From positions 1 to 64,000 of the forward strand of contig NZ_QWGR01000013.1 of the NCBI RefSeq assembly GCF_003576475.1: a DNA stretch of 64,000 bases, given 5' to 3'. The first letter of the stretch is position 1. Every line of letters starts with the position of its first letter. The stretch comes from Maribellus luteus. GTDB taxonomy: Bacteria > Bacteroidota > Bacteroidia > Bacteroidales > Prolixibacteraceae. The position numbers were made by a program, and so were the translations under genes. Shown in pieces: positions 7,642 to 15,981 of the stretch. Below the pieces are notes generated by a model. The model saw nothing but the letters and a program-made list of their open reading frames with translations, was not told where the DNA came from and did no database searches.

Positions 7642-8058
7642 TCAGGTGGTATAATCGCCGTTTGCCTCGGGTTGAAACACGATGTTGCAGATTTTCATCT
7701 TTTTAAGCCCGCCGGGAACTTTAAATGAAACTACACTGTCGGTTTTGTACCCCAGCAAGGCACTTCCGAGGGGCGATAAAATAGAGATGTTACCTTTCTT
7801 AAAATCGGCATCTTTGGGATATACCAGGCGAATGGTCATTGATTTATTGGTGTCCATATCCACAATCTCCACCTGTGTATTCATCGTGACAAACTCAGCC
7901 CCGATTTTTTTTGAATCGATTTTTTTGGCCCTTGTAAGCTCAGTCTCCAGAAAGCTAACTTCTTTTGAAGCTTCCTTATTAAACTGTTTAATTGAACTGA
8001 TAATGCCGTTCAACCTCACATAATCCAATTTTGTAACTTTTATAATATCTTCCATCAT
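7642..8058 (-). CDS. GreA/GreB-family (Rnk-like) elongation-factor C-domain protein, copy A
   Basis: The protein has 138 residues. A helical hairpin-like N-terminus (residues 15-50, KQFNKEASKEVSFLETEL) is followed by the GreA C-terminal FKBP-like domain: FVTMNTQVEIVDMDTNKSMTI, LVYPKDAD, ISILSPLGSALLG and the ending FQPEANGDY. Many residues match the downstream copy (NGS-type SxLGSA and QPEAxGD), so the two arose by duplication. Secondary-channel binding to RNA polymerase is the known role of this fold; the truncated coiled coil argues for a regulatory rather than a cleavage function. A 47-residue ORF and a tandem palindromic operator lie upstream, suggesting one transcription unit running to the terminator at 6987. 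Confidence 0.8.
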   Translation of the reverse strand: MMEDIIKVTKLDYVRLNGIISSIKQFNKEASKEVSFLETELTRAKKIDSKKIGAEFVTMNTQVEIVDMDTNKSMTIRLVYPKDADFKKGNISILSPLGSALLGYKTDSVVSFKVPGGLKKMKICNIVFQPEANGDYTT

Positions 8059-8101
8059 CTAATAGATTAAATTTTAACTAAAAAAAATAAACGGGATAAT
8101 T

Positions 8102-8245
8102 CTAGCGCGAAAAACGGCTAGCTGAATGGCAAATACCAAGGCTTGTCACGTTTCCGGCAGCTACAGGAAAGAAGATCCTGTAACCTTCCACTGACAGTGG
8201 ACGATCGCCTGAAACCAGCACATGTATATTTACTTTTTTTCTCAT
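8102..8245 (-). CDS. Possible 47-residue microprotein upstream of the GreA-like genes
   Basis: An ATG at 8245 opens a 47-residue frame ending in TAG at 8102, 43 bp before the first GreA-like gene. The peptide begins MRKKVNIHVLVSGDRPLSVE, continues with a GYRIFFPVAAGNV stretch and ends SRFSR. The composition is protein-like, with alternating hydrophobic residues that suggest a beta-rich fold. The start lies 7 bp from a tandem palindromic operator. I know of no family. An alternative is a structured leader RNA, since the segments CTACAGGA/TCCTGTA and CCACTG/CAGTGG inside it can pair. Confidence 0.4.
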   Translation of the reverse strand: MRKKVNIHVLVSGDRPLSVEGYRIFFPVAAGNVTSLGICHSASRFSR

Positions 8246-8251
8246 CTATAA

Positions 8252-8283
8252 ATCGTATCCGATATTTTTATATCGTATCCGAT
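8252..8283. promoter_or_regulatory. Tandem operator: two ATCGTATCCGAT boxes
   Basis: The near-palindrome ATCGTATCCGAT (ATCG-N4-CGAT) occurs at 8252-8263 and 8272-8283, exactly 20 bp apart centre to centre, placing both on one helical face. It lies between the divergent MarR-like gene (start 8335) and the 47-residue ORF/GreA-like genes. Autoregulation plus control of the divergent unit by the MarR-like protein is inferred. Confidence 0.6.
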
Positions 8284-8334
8284 GTAAATATATAAATTAA
8301 TTTTATTACTTTCCATATAAAAAGTACAATACCG

Positions 8335-9024
8335 ATGAATTATAGCTTGCTCAGGCAAACAATTGACTTACTGGAAGAGTATGAACAGTTTGAACAACCC
8401 GCTGATATTTTGGACTTTGCCTACTGGCTAGTTGGGAAGTACAGTACCGAAACAAAAGAAAGCATCTCCTACCCTTCGCAGCGGAAAAACTCGGAAACTA
8501 CTGACAGCCCACTGGCTATCAAAAACTTTCGGCAGGAAACCCGGTTCCTGGAATACGTGGCTCGCATTGCCCGCTACCACGAATTTTACGTTCGAAAAGC
8601 CTTACAGGACCTGGACATCAACACCCGGCTCGAGTTTCTGTTTCTGCAAACCGTTGAGAGTTCTGACCTGGTGAAGAAGACCGACCTTATAAATATACAC
8701 CTGTTGGAATACACCACCGGGATGGATACCATCCACCGCCTGATCAAGAAGGAATTTATAAAGGAAGTGCAAAGCACCGAAGACAAACGAGTTAAGTTAC
8801 TGGCCATTACCGAAAGAGGAAAAGAAGTGCTGGAGCAAACCTCGAAAAGAATACTCGAAGAAAATGAAATGTTCTTTTTAGCCATCAATAACCGGTGGAA
8901 AAAAATGACTCCTCTCCTCGAAGAAATCGACAGTTTCCACCACAAAATTTATCAAAATCATAACAATAAACCTTTTGCCGAAATCAGTAACCTGATGGAT
9001 TCGCTGAAATATTTATCGCAGTAA
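8335..9024 (+). CDS. MarR-like winged-helix regulator
   Basis: The 229-residue cytosolic protein carries a winged-helix DNA-binding domain at about 95-170: helices around LEFLFLQTVESSDLVKKTDL and TTGMDTIHRLIKKEFI (recognition helix region), then a wing, VQSTEDKRVKLLAITERGK, with the DxRxxxLxxTxxG signature of the MarR family. Long N- and C-terminal helices provide dimerisation; the N-terminal extension of about 80 residues is longer than in classical MarR proteins. A tandem palindromic operator lies 50-80 bp upstream, so the regulator probably represses its own promoter and the divergent GreA-like unit. The ligand is unknown. Confidence 0.8.
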   Translation: MNYSLLRQTIDLLEEYEQFEQPADILDFAYWLVGKYSTETKESISYPSQRKNSETTDSPLAIKNFRQETRFLEYVARIARYHEFYVRKALQDLDINTRLEFLFLQTVESSDLVKKTDLINIHLLEYTTGMDTIHRLIKKEFIKEVQSTEDKRVKLLAITERGKEVLEQTSKRILEENEMFFLAINNRWKKMTPLLEEIDSFHHKIYQNHNNKPFAEISNLMDSLKYLSQ

Positions 9025-9257
9025 AATTTCCCCTTGTTTTACAGCAACTCTTCCAACAAAATATTCCCGATAACAAAAACCAACCGGAAATTCACATTCT
9101 GCGCTGATAAAAGCAAATTTTGAACGGATTCGTTTCAAAATGACACGATGCTAACAAAAATCATTTTAAATCATAATTAATTTCATTTTTCGTTAGTAGA
9201 TGCGCTTTACTTTATTTGTTAGTTTTACCCCTTTCAACAAAATCTAAATTACAGTTT

Positions 9258-10388
9258 ATGATTCTTGGCTTATTAAAAGAGTATGGAACTGAAACACGTG
9301 TTGCGTTGTTGCCTGAAACCGTAAAGAGCTTTACTGATCTGAAAGTAGAAGTTTTGGTAGAAAAAGGCGCAGGGGAACATGCGTGTGCCACCGACGCCGA
9401 TTACGAAGCAGTGGGTGCCAAAGCAGTTTCGAGAGCAGATGTTTTTGGCAAAGCAGATGTTTTGCTGCAAATTCAGCCACCGGCAGAAGGCGATGTCGAC
9501 AAGATCAAGGACTCGCAGGTATGGATCAGTGCTTTTAACCCGCTGTGGGAAACCGGGCTGGTAAAAACATTCCAGAACAAGGGAGTAACTACCTTCAGCC
9601 TCGACATGATTCCGCGTACCACCCGTGCGCAGGCGATGGACATCCTGTCGTCGATGGCAACCGTTTCGGGCTACCAGGCAGTGCTGGAAGCCGCGGCCAA
9701 CCTTCCCACCTTCTTCCCCATGTTTATGACGGCCGCCGGTACCATTCGCCCGGCCAATGTGCTGATACTGGGTGCCGGAGTTGCCGGATTGCAGGCCATT
9801 GCCACCTCGAGGAAACTGGGTGCACAGGTTCAGGTGTTCGATGTTCGCTCGGCAGTAAAGGAAGAAGTAATGAGTTTGGGCGGTAAGTTTGTGGAAGTGG
9901 AAGGCGCTACCGAAGACAAAGCTGCCGGAGGTTATGCAGTAGAGCAAACCGAAGAATTCAAGAAAAAACAACAACAGGCCATCAACGACCACGCGGCAAA
10001 AGCCAATGTGGTGATCTGTACCGCACAGATACCGGGCAGAAAAGCTCCTTTGCTGGTTCCAAAAGAAGCCGTTGACAATATGAAGGCGGGTTCGGTGATC
10101 ATCGACCTGGCAGCCTCCACCGGCGGAAACTGCGAACTCACCAAAGACAACGAAACAGTGGTTTACAAGGGAGTTAGCATTATCGGGCAGTCGAACTATC
10201 CGGCTAAAAAACCGATTGATGCCAGCCGCATGTTTGGAAAGAACGTGCTGAACTTCATGAAACTGATCATTGCGGAAGAAGGCGCCCTGAACCTGAATTT
10301 TGAAGACGACATTGTAAAGGGAACCTGTATTACGCATGCAAAAGAGCTTTACAACGAACGCGTTAAATCAGTCATCGAAACCAAATAA
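9258..10388 (+). CDS. pntAA: NAD(P) transhydrogenase subunit alpha, part 1
   Basis: The 376-residue cytoplasmic NAD(H)-binding domain I belongs to the proton-translocating transhydrogenase, which transfers hydride between NADH and NADP+ across a proton gradient. The start is set at the ATG of MILGLLKEYGTETRVAL, the family's normal N-terminus; an in-frame upstream start at 9216 adds 14 atypical residues. Visible motifs include RVALLPETV, the alanine-dehydrogenase-like segment ILGAGVAGLQAIATSRKLGA (Rossmann loop, about 180-199) and QVFDVRSAVKEEV, and the mobile loop region with IPGRKAPLLV. The enzyme is of the three-gene type, with the alpha subunit split; pntAB begins 11 bp downstream. Confidence 0.95.
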   Translation: MILGLLKEYGTETRVALLPETVKSFTDLKVEVLVEKGAGEHACATDADYEAVGAKAVSRADVFGKADVLLQIQPPAEGDVDKIKDSQVWISAFNPLWETGLVKTFQNKGVTTFSLDMIPRTTRAQAMDILSSMATVSGYQAVLEAAANLPTFFPMFMTAAGTIRPANVLILGAGVAGLQAIATSRKLGAQVQVFDVRSAVKEEVMSLGGKFVEVEGATEDKAAGGYAVEQTEEFKKKQQQAINDHAAKANVVICTAQIPGRKAPLLVPKEAVDNMKAGSVIIDLAASTGGNCELTKDNETVVYKGVSIIGQSNYPAKKPIDASRMFGKNVLNFMKLIIAEEGALNLNFEDDIVKGTCITHAKELYNERVKSVIETK

Positions 10389-10399
10389 AAGAACCAGAT

Positions 10400-10705
10400 A
10401 TGGAAAACGTATTAACTTTTTTAACCGCGAATAAAGATGCGATATTCATTATTGTTTTATCGGTATTTCTGGGTTTCGAGGTTATTTCAAATGTACCGTC
10501 GGTATTGCACACGCCCCTGATGTCGGGAGCCAATGCCATCAGCGGGGTTATTATTATCGGGGGCATTATCCTGGTAGGACATGCTTCCACCACCTTTGAA
10601 TGGGTGCTGGGTTCGCTGGCCCTTTTTATGGCTACACTGAATGTGGCCGGAGGTTTTGTAGTTACCGACCGAATGCTCGAAATGTTTAAAAAGAAGAAAA
10701 AATAA
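10400..10705 (+). CDS. pntAB: NAD(P) transhydrogenase subunit alpha, part 2
   Basis: The 101-residue membrane protein supplies the first transmembrane segments (domain IIa) of the transhydrogenase. Three to four hydrophobic helices are visible; FEVISNVPSVLHTPLMSGANAIS at about 25-47 is the conserved family stretch, and the protein ends with a Lys-rich tail. It lies 11 bp after pntAA and 2 bp before pntB, in one operon. The split from pntAA is the form found in many Bacteroidota and alphaproteobacteria, in contrast to the fused E. coli PntA. Confidence 0.95.
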   Translation: MENVLTFLTANKDAIFIIVLSVFLGFEVISNVPSVLHTPLMSGANAISGVIIIGGIILVGHASTTFEWVLGSLALFMATLNVAGGFVVTDRMLEMFKKKKK

Positions 10706-10707
10706 CG

Positions 10708-12129
10708 ATGAATGCTATGATTATACTAAATACATTAATGCCCGGACAGGTAGTCCTGGAATACAGTTATCTTCTTTCTGCCATTATGTTTGTAATCGGG
10801 CTGAAGCTTCAGAGCCACCCCGAAACCGCCCGTAAAGGAAACTTCTGGGCCGCTTCGGGTATGATTCTTCCGATGATTACTACCTTGATATTAAACCGCA
10901 ACGGCGCCGGCGAAGCAATCGGGATGGGGAACGTAATTGCCATTCTGCTGATTATTGCCGCCGGAACAGTAGTGGGTTCCATTATGGCACGCAAGGTGAA
11001 AATGACCGCCATGCCGCAAATGGTATCTTTCTTTAACGCTACCGGAGGTGCTGCCTCTGCTGCGGTGGCACTGATCGAATACACCAAAAACCCCGACCAG
11101 GCAGTGCTGGTTGGCCTCCTGGGGCTGGTAGTGGGAAGTATCGCTTTCAGTGGGAGTATGATTGCCTACGGAAAGCTCGACGGCAAAGTAGGCGACATTT
11201 TTGCCAAATTCATGACCTATGTGAACCTGCTGTTCATGGCTGTGATTGTTGCCGTGATCCTGCTGGTTTTGTTCGGAGGCTTTGATGCACAAACCCGTAC
11301 TTACCTGGTTTTCGGATTGCTCGTAATTAGTTTGGTTTACGGTGTAAGCTTTGTAATGCCCATTGGCGGAGCCGATATGCCGGTGGTTATTTCGCTGCTG
11401 AACTCGTTAACGGGTATTGCAGCTGCCATGGCCGGTTTTATTTACCAGAACGAAGCCATGATCCTGGGCGGTATTTTGGTAGGTGCTGCCGGAACCATCC
11501 TGACACTTCAGATGTGTAAGGCCATGAACCGTTCGCTGATCAACGTGATCATCGGATCGTTCGGAGGCGGTGGAGCCAGCCATGCCGATGTACAGGGCAG
11601 TATCAAGGAAATTACCTTGACCGACGCAGCTGTTTTGCTGAGCTACTCGCAAAAAGTAGTGATTATTCCGGGATACGGTTTGGCCGTTGCCCAGGCACAG
11701 CACATTGCACACGAACTCGACAGCCTGCTGGGAAGCAAGGGCGTTGAAGTAAAATACGCCATTCACCCGGTGGCAGGACGTATGCCCGGCCACATGAACG
11801 TATTGCTGGCCGAAGCCGATGTGCCCTACGAACAGCTGGTGGAAATGGACGACATTAACCCCGATATGCCCAACGTAGATGTGGCCATTGTAGTGGGTGC
11901 CAACGACGTGGTAAACCCAGCGGCTTACGACGACCCGGGCAGCCCGATCTATGGTATGCCGATCATTGATGCGCACCTGGCGAAGAACATCATTATCATG
12001 AAACGTGGTATGGGTAAAGGGTATGCCGGTATCGAGAACTTCCTGTTCTTTAACGACAAAACCCGCATGCTGTTTGGCGATGCCAAAGGTACCATGACCA
12101 AACTGGTAAGCGAAATCAAGAGTATGTAA
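10708..12129 (+). CDS. pntB: NAD(P) transhydrogenase subunit beta
   Basis: The 473-residue subunit combines membrane domain IIb (helices through about residue 290) with the cytosolic NADP(H)-binding domain III at the C-terminus. Characteristic stretches are FFNATGGAASAAVALIEY, the proton-channel helices, IIGSFGGGGASH, and in domain III VIIPGYGLAVAQAQH, HPVAGRMPGHMNVLLAEA and GANDVVNPAA, which form the NADP-binding site. It is the last gene of the pnt operon, followed after 47 bp by a strong intrinsic terminator. The complex would supply NADPH for biosynthesis or dissipate excess NADPH. An alternative start at MIILNTL, 9 bp later, is possible. Confidence 0.95.
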   Translation: MNAMIILNTLMPGQVVLEYSYLLSAIMFVIGLKLQSHPETARKGNFWAASGMILPMITTLILNRNGAGEAIGMGNVIAILLIIAAGTVVGSIMARKVKMTAMPQMVSFFNATGGAASAAVALIEYTKNPDQAVLVGLLGLVVGSIAFSGSMIAYGKLDGKVGDIFAKFMTYVNLLFMAVIVAVILLVLFGGFDAQTRTYLVFGLLVISLVYGVSFVMPIGGADMPVVISLLNSLTGIAAAMAGFIYQNEAMILGGILVGAAGTILTLQMCKAMNRSLINVIIGSFGGGGASHADVQGSIKEITLTDAAVLLSYSQKVVIIPGYGLAVAQAQHIAHELDSLLGSKGVEVKYAIHPVAGRMPGHMNVLLAEADVPYEQLVEMDDINPDMPNVDVAIVVGANDVVNPAAYDDPGSPIYGMPIIDAHLAKNIIIMKRGMGKGYAGIENFLFFNDKTRMLFGDAKGTMTKLVSEIKSM

Positions 12130-12176
12130 TTGAGCCGCAAGCTACAAGCTTCGAGCTTCGAGCTTTGAGTGATAAG

Positions 12177-12216
12177 GAAATGCCATTTCTGTCAGCTGAC
12201 GGAAGTGGCATTTTTT
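12177..12216 (+). terminator. Rho-independent terminator of the pnt operon
   Basis: AAATGCCATTTC-T-GTCAG pairs with CTGAC-G-GAAGTGGCATTT, about 17 bp with one wobble, and runs into six T residues. It sits 47 bp after the pntB stop. This also shows that the open frame from 12165 is not the true start of the next gene. Confidence 0.85.
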
Positions 12217-12422
12217 CTGAAAGTGACCGGATTCCCGAAACATTCCCCCCTATTCATCAAAAACAAGACACTGCAAAAGAGAAGCATATTCTTTTGGAAG
12301 GTCCTACCGATTCAACATTGTTTTTAGAGAAATTGATCAAAACAAAAAACAACTATCCCTTAAAAACAGTTTTAAAGCTGAAAAAACCGGAACTACAATT
12401 TAAAATCCTCGAAATAAAGCGA

Positions 12423-12917
12423 ATGGACAAAAATTTAAAGCAAATAAAAACGAAGATTTACGATAGATGTTCTTTTGAAATTTCAGACTTCAAACTTGAA
12501 CAGGAAAGTAAAGAGTATGATGCTTGCCGGTTTAATTTAAACGGAAGCAGAATAGTAAGCAGAAATGCGAAAATTACACCTAAAAAGATTGGACAATTTG
12601 TGACATTTTGGAAGAGAAATGGAAACGGGCCCATTGAACCTTTTAATGACAGGGATGAAATCGACTTTTTTGTCGTAAACATAAGAACTGAAAATGAATG
12701 GGGGCAATTTGTTTTTCCAAAATCTGTGCTAATTGAAAAAGGAATAATCTCTACGCAAAAGAAAGAAGGAAAAAGAGCTTTCCGGGTTTACCCAAGCTGG
12801 GATAAAACAAAAAGCAAACAAGCGGAACAGACTCAAAAATGGCAATTGAATTATTTTTATGAAGTTGGAGAAATGACTGATTTTGAAAAAGTAATTCAAT
12901 TATACAGCAAGGGATGA
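12423..12917 (+). CDS. MepB family protein
   Basis: The protein has 164 residues from ATG 12423 (MDKNLKQIKTKIYDRC). The longer frame to 12165 runs through a terminator hairpin and is rejected. Family hallmarks are YDACRFNLNGSRIVSRNAK, PKKIGQFVTFWKRN, GPIEPF followed by DEIDFFVV, GQFVFPKSVLIEKGI and the final GKRAFRVYPSWD with a TKSKQAEQTQKWQ segment. MepB was named from the Staphylococcus aureus mepRAB locus but has no established biochemical role; the protein is soluble and lacks a signal peptide. No MepA/MepR neighbour is present here. Base composition is slightly AT-richer than pntB, in keeping with an accessory gene. Confidence 0.75.
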   Translation: MDKNLKQIKTKIYDRCSFEISDFKLEQESKEYDACRFNLNGSRIVSRNAKITPKKIGQFVTFWKRNGNGPIEPFNDRDEIDFFVVNIRTENEWGQFVFPKSVLIEKGIISTQKKEGKRAFRVYPSWDKTKSKQAEQTQKWQLNYFYEVGEMTDFEKVIQLYSKG

Positions 12918-13076
12918 AAACAGTATTGTCTCGTAATAAGCCCGGAATTGCTTTCGAACAAAAAGAGGCTCCCATTCTTAGCAGGAATGCATCTGTTAAT
13001 GCTAAATACGAAGCAGAAAGTCAAAATAAAGTCAAATTATTTGCCCCTTAACTCCAACTGCCCTTAATTTACCTCT

Positions 13077-13421
13077 ATGAATGAAGTGGATAAATACATC
13101 GCCGGCTTTCCGGAAAATGTTCAGGTTTTGTTAAGCCAAATGCGAAATTGCATTCGGGAAGCTGCACCGGAAGCTGTCGAAAGCATTGCATACGGAATGC
13201 CGGCATACAAACTCAACAAAAAGCCGCTGGTTTATTTTGCAGCTTATGCCAGGCACATCGGTTTTTATGCAACACCAAGCGGTCATCGAGAGTTTGCCAG
13301 CGAACTGTCGGTATACAAACAAGGCAAAGGTTCGGTTCAGTTTCCGATTGACGAGCCTCTCCCATGCGATTTAATCCGAAGAATAGTAGCATTCAGAGTA
13401 AAAGAAAACGCGCTGAAATAA
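13077..13421 (+). CDS. DUF1801 (YdhG/YjbR-like) protein
   Basis: The 114-residue cytosolic protein shows the DUF1801 signature: VDKYIAGFPENVQ at the N-terminus, LRxxIREAAPEAVESIAYGMPAYK, PLVYFAAYARHIGFYATPSG and a GKGSVQFPIDEPLP segment near the end, followed by the usual closing helix LIRRIVAFRVKEN. Members include the Bacillus protein proposed as an iron chaperone for frataxin-like roles, but a general function is not established. The gene stands alone, 159 bp after the MepB-like gene and 91 bp before the TonB receptor. Confidence 0.85.
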   Translation: MNEVDKYIAGFPENVQVLLSQMRNCIREAAPEAVESIAYGMPAYKLNKKPLVYFAAYARHIGFYATPSGHREFASELSVYKQGKGSVQFPIDEPLPCDLIRRIVAFRVKENALK

Positions 13422-13512
13422 TTGGGCATAAAACTATTCCATACTGTCAAATACCTGAGAGTGTAAACCTTTTTTTGTAATTTTGATCAAGGAACCAATA
13501 ACCTAAAAGCCC

Positions 13513-15594
13513 ATGAAATCAATTTTGCATATCCTGGCTTCTTTATGCTTCGGTATCGCATGTTTCTTACCTCTGACATCTCTTGGACAGAGTTCTCCCT
13601 CCGAACAGGACACCACGATTATGAACGACCAAATTGAGGAGATCACCATTACGGCTTTTCGTTCTCCTTACAATGTTTTTAATACACCGGCACCGGTCAA
13701 CCTGATTCTGAGCACACAGTTAGAGACAGGGAATGCGCTCTCCCCGGTTGATGCCTTAAACCGCATTCCGGGAATTCTGATGCACCACGGGACACTCAAT
13801 ACCAACCGCTTAACCATTCGGGGAATTGGGTCGCGAACGCCTTACGGCACCAATAAAATAAAAGCCTATTTCGGAGAGATTCCGCTTACGGCCGGCGACG
13901 GAGAAACAACCCTGGAAGATCTTGAGAACCTGTCTATTCAGCGGGTGGAAATCATCAAAGGCCCCTCGTCGAGTTTATATGGAGCAGGACTGGCCGGGGT
14001 TATTTTGTTCCATCCTAAAAATGTCAACAAAGATTTTGTCCAATACAACAACACAACGGCTTCTTTTGGTACGTCAAAAAATACCTTGTCGGCCGGAATA
14101 AAAGATGGAAAGCTGAATATTTTTGCGCTTGGCTCGCTGTTAAACAGTAACGGTTACCGCGACAACAACGAAACCGACCGTGGAAGTCTGTTTCTGAATT
14201 CAGTGTACAAATTCTCCGAAAAAACACACTTACAGGCGCTGGTTCGGGTTACCAAAATGAAGGGGCATATCCCAAGTTCGCTCGACCTGGAAACATTCAA
14301 CACAGCTCCCCAAAGTGCCGCAGCCAACTGGCTCGCGGTAGCCGGATACGAGAAATATACAAAGGCCCAGTTTGGCATTGCATTAAACCGCTTTACCATG
14401 CGCGACGGCAAAATTTCGGTAGCTGCTTTTGGCAGTTTCCGCAGCCTCGACGAACGAAGACCCTTTAACAAACTTGAAGAATCATCGGATTACCTGGGTT
14501 GGCGGGCCGAAATGCAAAAAGTGGTGGCTGTTCCCAATGCCCGCTTAGTACTTACTACCGGGGTTGAAATGTTTCGTGAAAGTTTTGACTGGAGTACGCA
14601 CAACAACGACACCCACAGCCTGCTTTCCGATAACAATGAAAAACGGCAATACGAAAACCTCTTTGTTCAACTCGAATCAAACATCTACGATCGGATCTTT
14701 ATCTCCACCGGAATCAATGGAAACCTTACCCGTTTTAACTATACCGATCATTATACGGATAACGGCGACCAATCGGGGAAACGGAACTACAAACCGGTTT
14801 TATCGCCGCGTCTGGGGATCAACGTGCTGTTACGAAACGAACTTTCGGTTTTCGGAAATGTCAGTCATGGCTTTTCTACCCCCTCGTTCCAGGAAACCTT
14901 GTTACCGGAGGGTGAAGTAAATCCGGATATAAAGCCCGAGACCGGCTGGAACTTTGAAATTGGTTTTCGTTCGCAGTTCAAAAACAGGTTACGACTTTCG
15001 GCCAGTTATTACCGCATATACATAAATAACCTGCTCGTAGCACGGCGCACCGGCGAAGACGCTTACATTGGAGTTAATGCAGGGCAATCGGTTCATCCCG
15101 GTGTGGAAGCAGAAATTACCTGGAACGCCATAACTTTTCACGGGACAAACTTGCTGATTCTTCAGGGAAGTGCCACTCTGGCTGATTATCATTTTACCGA
15201 TTTTGTGGACCTGAATAAAAACTATACCGGGAAGCTGCTCCCCGGAACCGCCCGGCAACTGCTATCGTTTTCGGCTCAACTAAACCCGGTGAAAAATATT
15301 TCGTTTAATGCCTGGCATCAGTACACCGGGAAAATGCCGGTAAACGATGCCAATTCCGCGTTTTCAAAAGCATTTGGCGTTACAGGGCTCGAACTCAAAT
15401 ACCAGGGGAAAACGGGTCGATTGAAACTGGGAATCAAAGGTGGAATTCAGAACATTTTTGATGTGCATTATGCCTCGATGCTGGCGGTTAATGCCCCTTC
15501 GTTTAACGGTGCCTCGCCCCGGTATTATTACCCCGGAGACCCGCGAAACTATTACGTTAGTATTTTAATCGGGCTGTTGGAAAAACAATACTAA
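13513..15594 (+). CDS. TonB-dependent receptor
   Basis: The 693-residue outer-membrane receptor has a signal peptide (about 1-25), a TonB-box-like segment EITITAFRSPY, a plug domain at about 45-160 (VDALNRIPGILMHHG, RLTIRGIGSRTPYGTNKI, VEIIKGPSSSLYGAGLAGV) and a C-terminal beta-barrel (FGNVSHGFSTPSFQET and NPDIKPETGWNFEIG are standard barrel motifs). It lacks the N-terminal carboxypeptidase-D-like domain of SusC proteins and no SusD follows, so siderophore, heme, metal or cobalamin uptake is more likely than glycan uptake. The stop overlaps by 4 bp the end of the convergent HxlR gene. The ligand cannot be told from sequence. Confidence 0.92.
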   Translation: MKSILHILASLCFGIACFLPLTSLGQSSPSEQDTTIMNDQIEEITITAFRSPYNVFNTPAPVNLILSTQLETGNALSPVDALNRIPGILMHHGTLNTNRLTIRGIGSRTPYGTNKIKAYFGEIPLTAGDGETTLEDLENLSIQRVEIIKGPSSSLYGAGLAGVILFHPKNVNKDFVQYNNTTASFGTSKNTLSAGIKDGKLNIFALGSLLNSNGYRDNNETDRGSLFLNSVYKFSEKTHLQALVRVTKMKGHIPSSLDLETFNTAPQSAAANWLAVAGYEKYTKAQFGIALNRFTMRDGKISVAAFGSFRSLDERRPFNKLEESSDYLGWRAEMQKVVAVPNARLVLTTGVEMFRESFDWSTHNNDTHSLLSDNNEKRQYENLFVQLESNIYDRIFISTGINGNLTRFNYTDHYTDNGDQSGKRNYKPVLSPRLGINVLLRNELSVFGNVSHGFSTPSFQETLLPEGEVNPDIKPETGWNFEIGFRSQFKNRLRLSASYYRIYINNLLVARRTGEDAYIGVNAGQSVHPGVEAEITWNAITFHGTNLLILQGSATLADYHFTDFVDLNKNYTGKLLPGTARQLLSFSAQLNPVKNISFNAWHQYTGKMPVNDANSAFSKAFGVTGLELKYQGKTGRLKLGIKGGIQNIFDVHYASMLAVNAPSFNGASPRYYYPGDPRNYYVSILIGLLEKQY

Positions 15595-15902
15595 GCCAGT
15601 TTTTCCAGCTGCCGGAATACAGGAACAAGCGACTTTCCGCTTTCGGAGAGATAATATTCAATGTGCAAAGGTTTTTCCCGAACCACAACTTTTTCCAGCA
15701 ACCCGGCTTCTTCCAGTTCCCGTAAAGCAACGGAAAGTGTTTGTTTGTTAATTCCTTCAATTTCGCGAAGCAAGCTGCTAAAACGCAACGGTCCATCTGT
15801 TGCCAACCGAAAGATCTCGGGTTTCCATTTCCCTGCCAACAACTTCAACATTGCCTGCGCCGGACAGGTTTCGCTATCTTCTGTATTTTTTCTGATGGTC
15901 AT
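15591..15902 (-). CDS. HxlR-family transcriptional regulator
   Basis: The 103-residue winged-helix protein matches the HxlR pattern: CPAQAMLKLLAGKWKPEI at about 13-30, PLRFSSLLREIEGINKQTLSVALRELE (recognition helix region) and the wing VVREKPLHIEYYLSESGKSL. Cys13 occupies the position of the conserved redox cysteine in HypR/QorR/YodB-type members that sense quinones, aldehydes or disulfide stress. The gene is divergent from a DsbA-like thiol oxidoreductase lipoprotein, with a 12-bp palindrome over its own -7 element in the 79-bp gap. Redox-dependent autoregulation and control of the DsbA-like gene are inferred. The 3' end overlaps the TonB receptor gene by 4 bp. Confidence 0.9.
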   Translation of the reverse strand: MTIRKNTEDSETCPAQAMLKLLAGKWKPEIFRLATDGPLRFSSLLREIEGINKQTLSVALRELEEAGLLEKVVVREKPLHIEYYLSESGKSLVPVFRQLEKLA

Positions 15903-15942
15903 AAAAATCTGACTTATTGCACAACACTTAAACTATTCCAAA

Positions 15943-15957
15943 CTTTGCGCAAAGATA
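15943..15957 (-). promoter_or_regulatory. Palindrome CTTTGCGCAAAG overlapping the HxlR-gene promoter
   Basis: The perfect 12-bp palindrome at 15943-15954 overlaps the minus-strand -7 element TATCTTTGC, about 40 bp upstream of the regulator start and 28 bp upstream of the DsbA-like start. This is a good position for a shared operator. Confidence 0.5.
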
Positions 15958-15981
15958 AAAATTGAACAATACAGCCGTCTA

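Noticed and set aside
9273-10337. 354-codon open frame opposite pntAA
   Set aside because: Antisense of the transhydrogenase alpha subunit, with no recognisable domain.
12165-12422. N-terminal extension of the MepB-like gene
   Set aside because: The extension would translate the pnt terminator hairpin and has no family similarity; the ATG at 12423 gives the normal family length.
13513-15594. SusC-like glycan receptor
   Set aside because: No N-terminal carboxypeptidase-D-like domain and no SusD gene next to it; called a generic TonB receptor.
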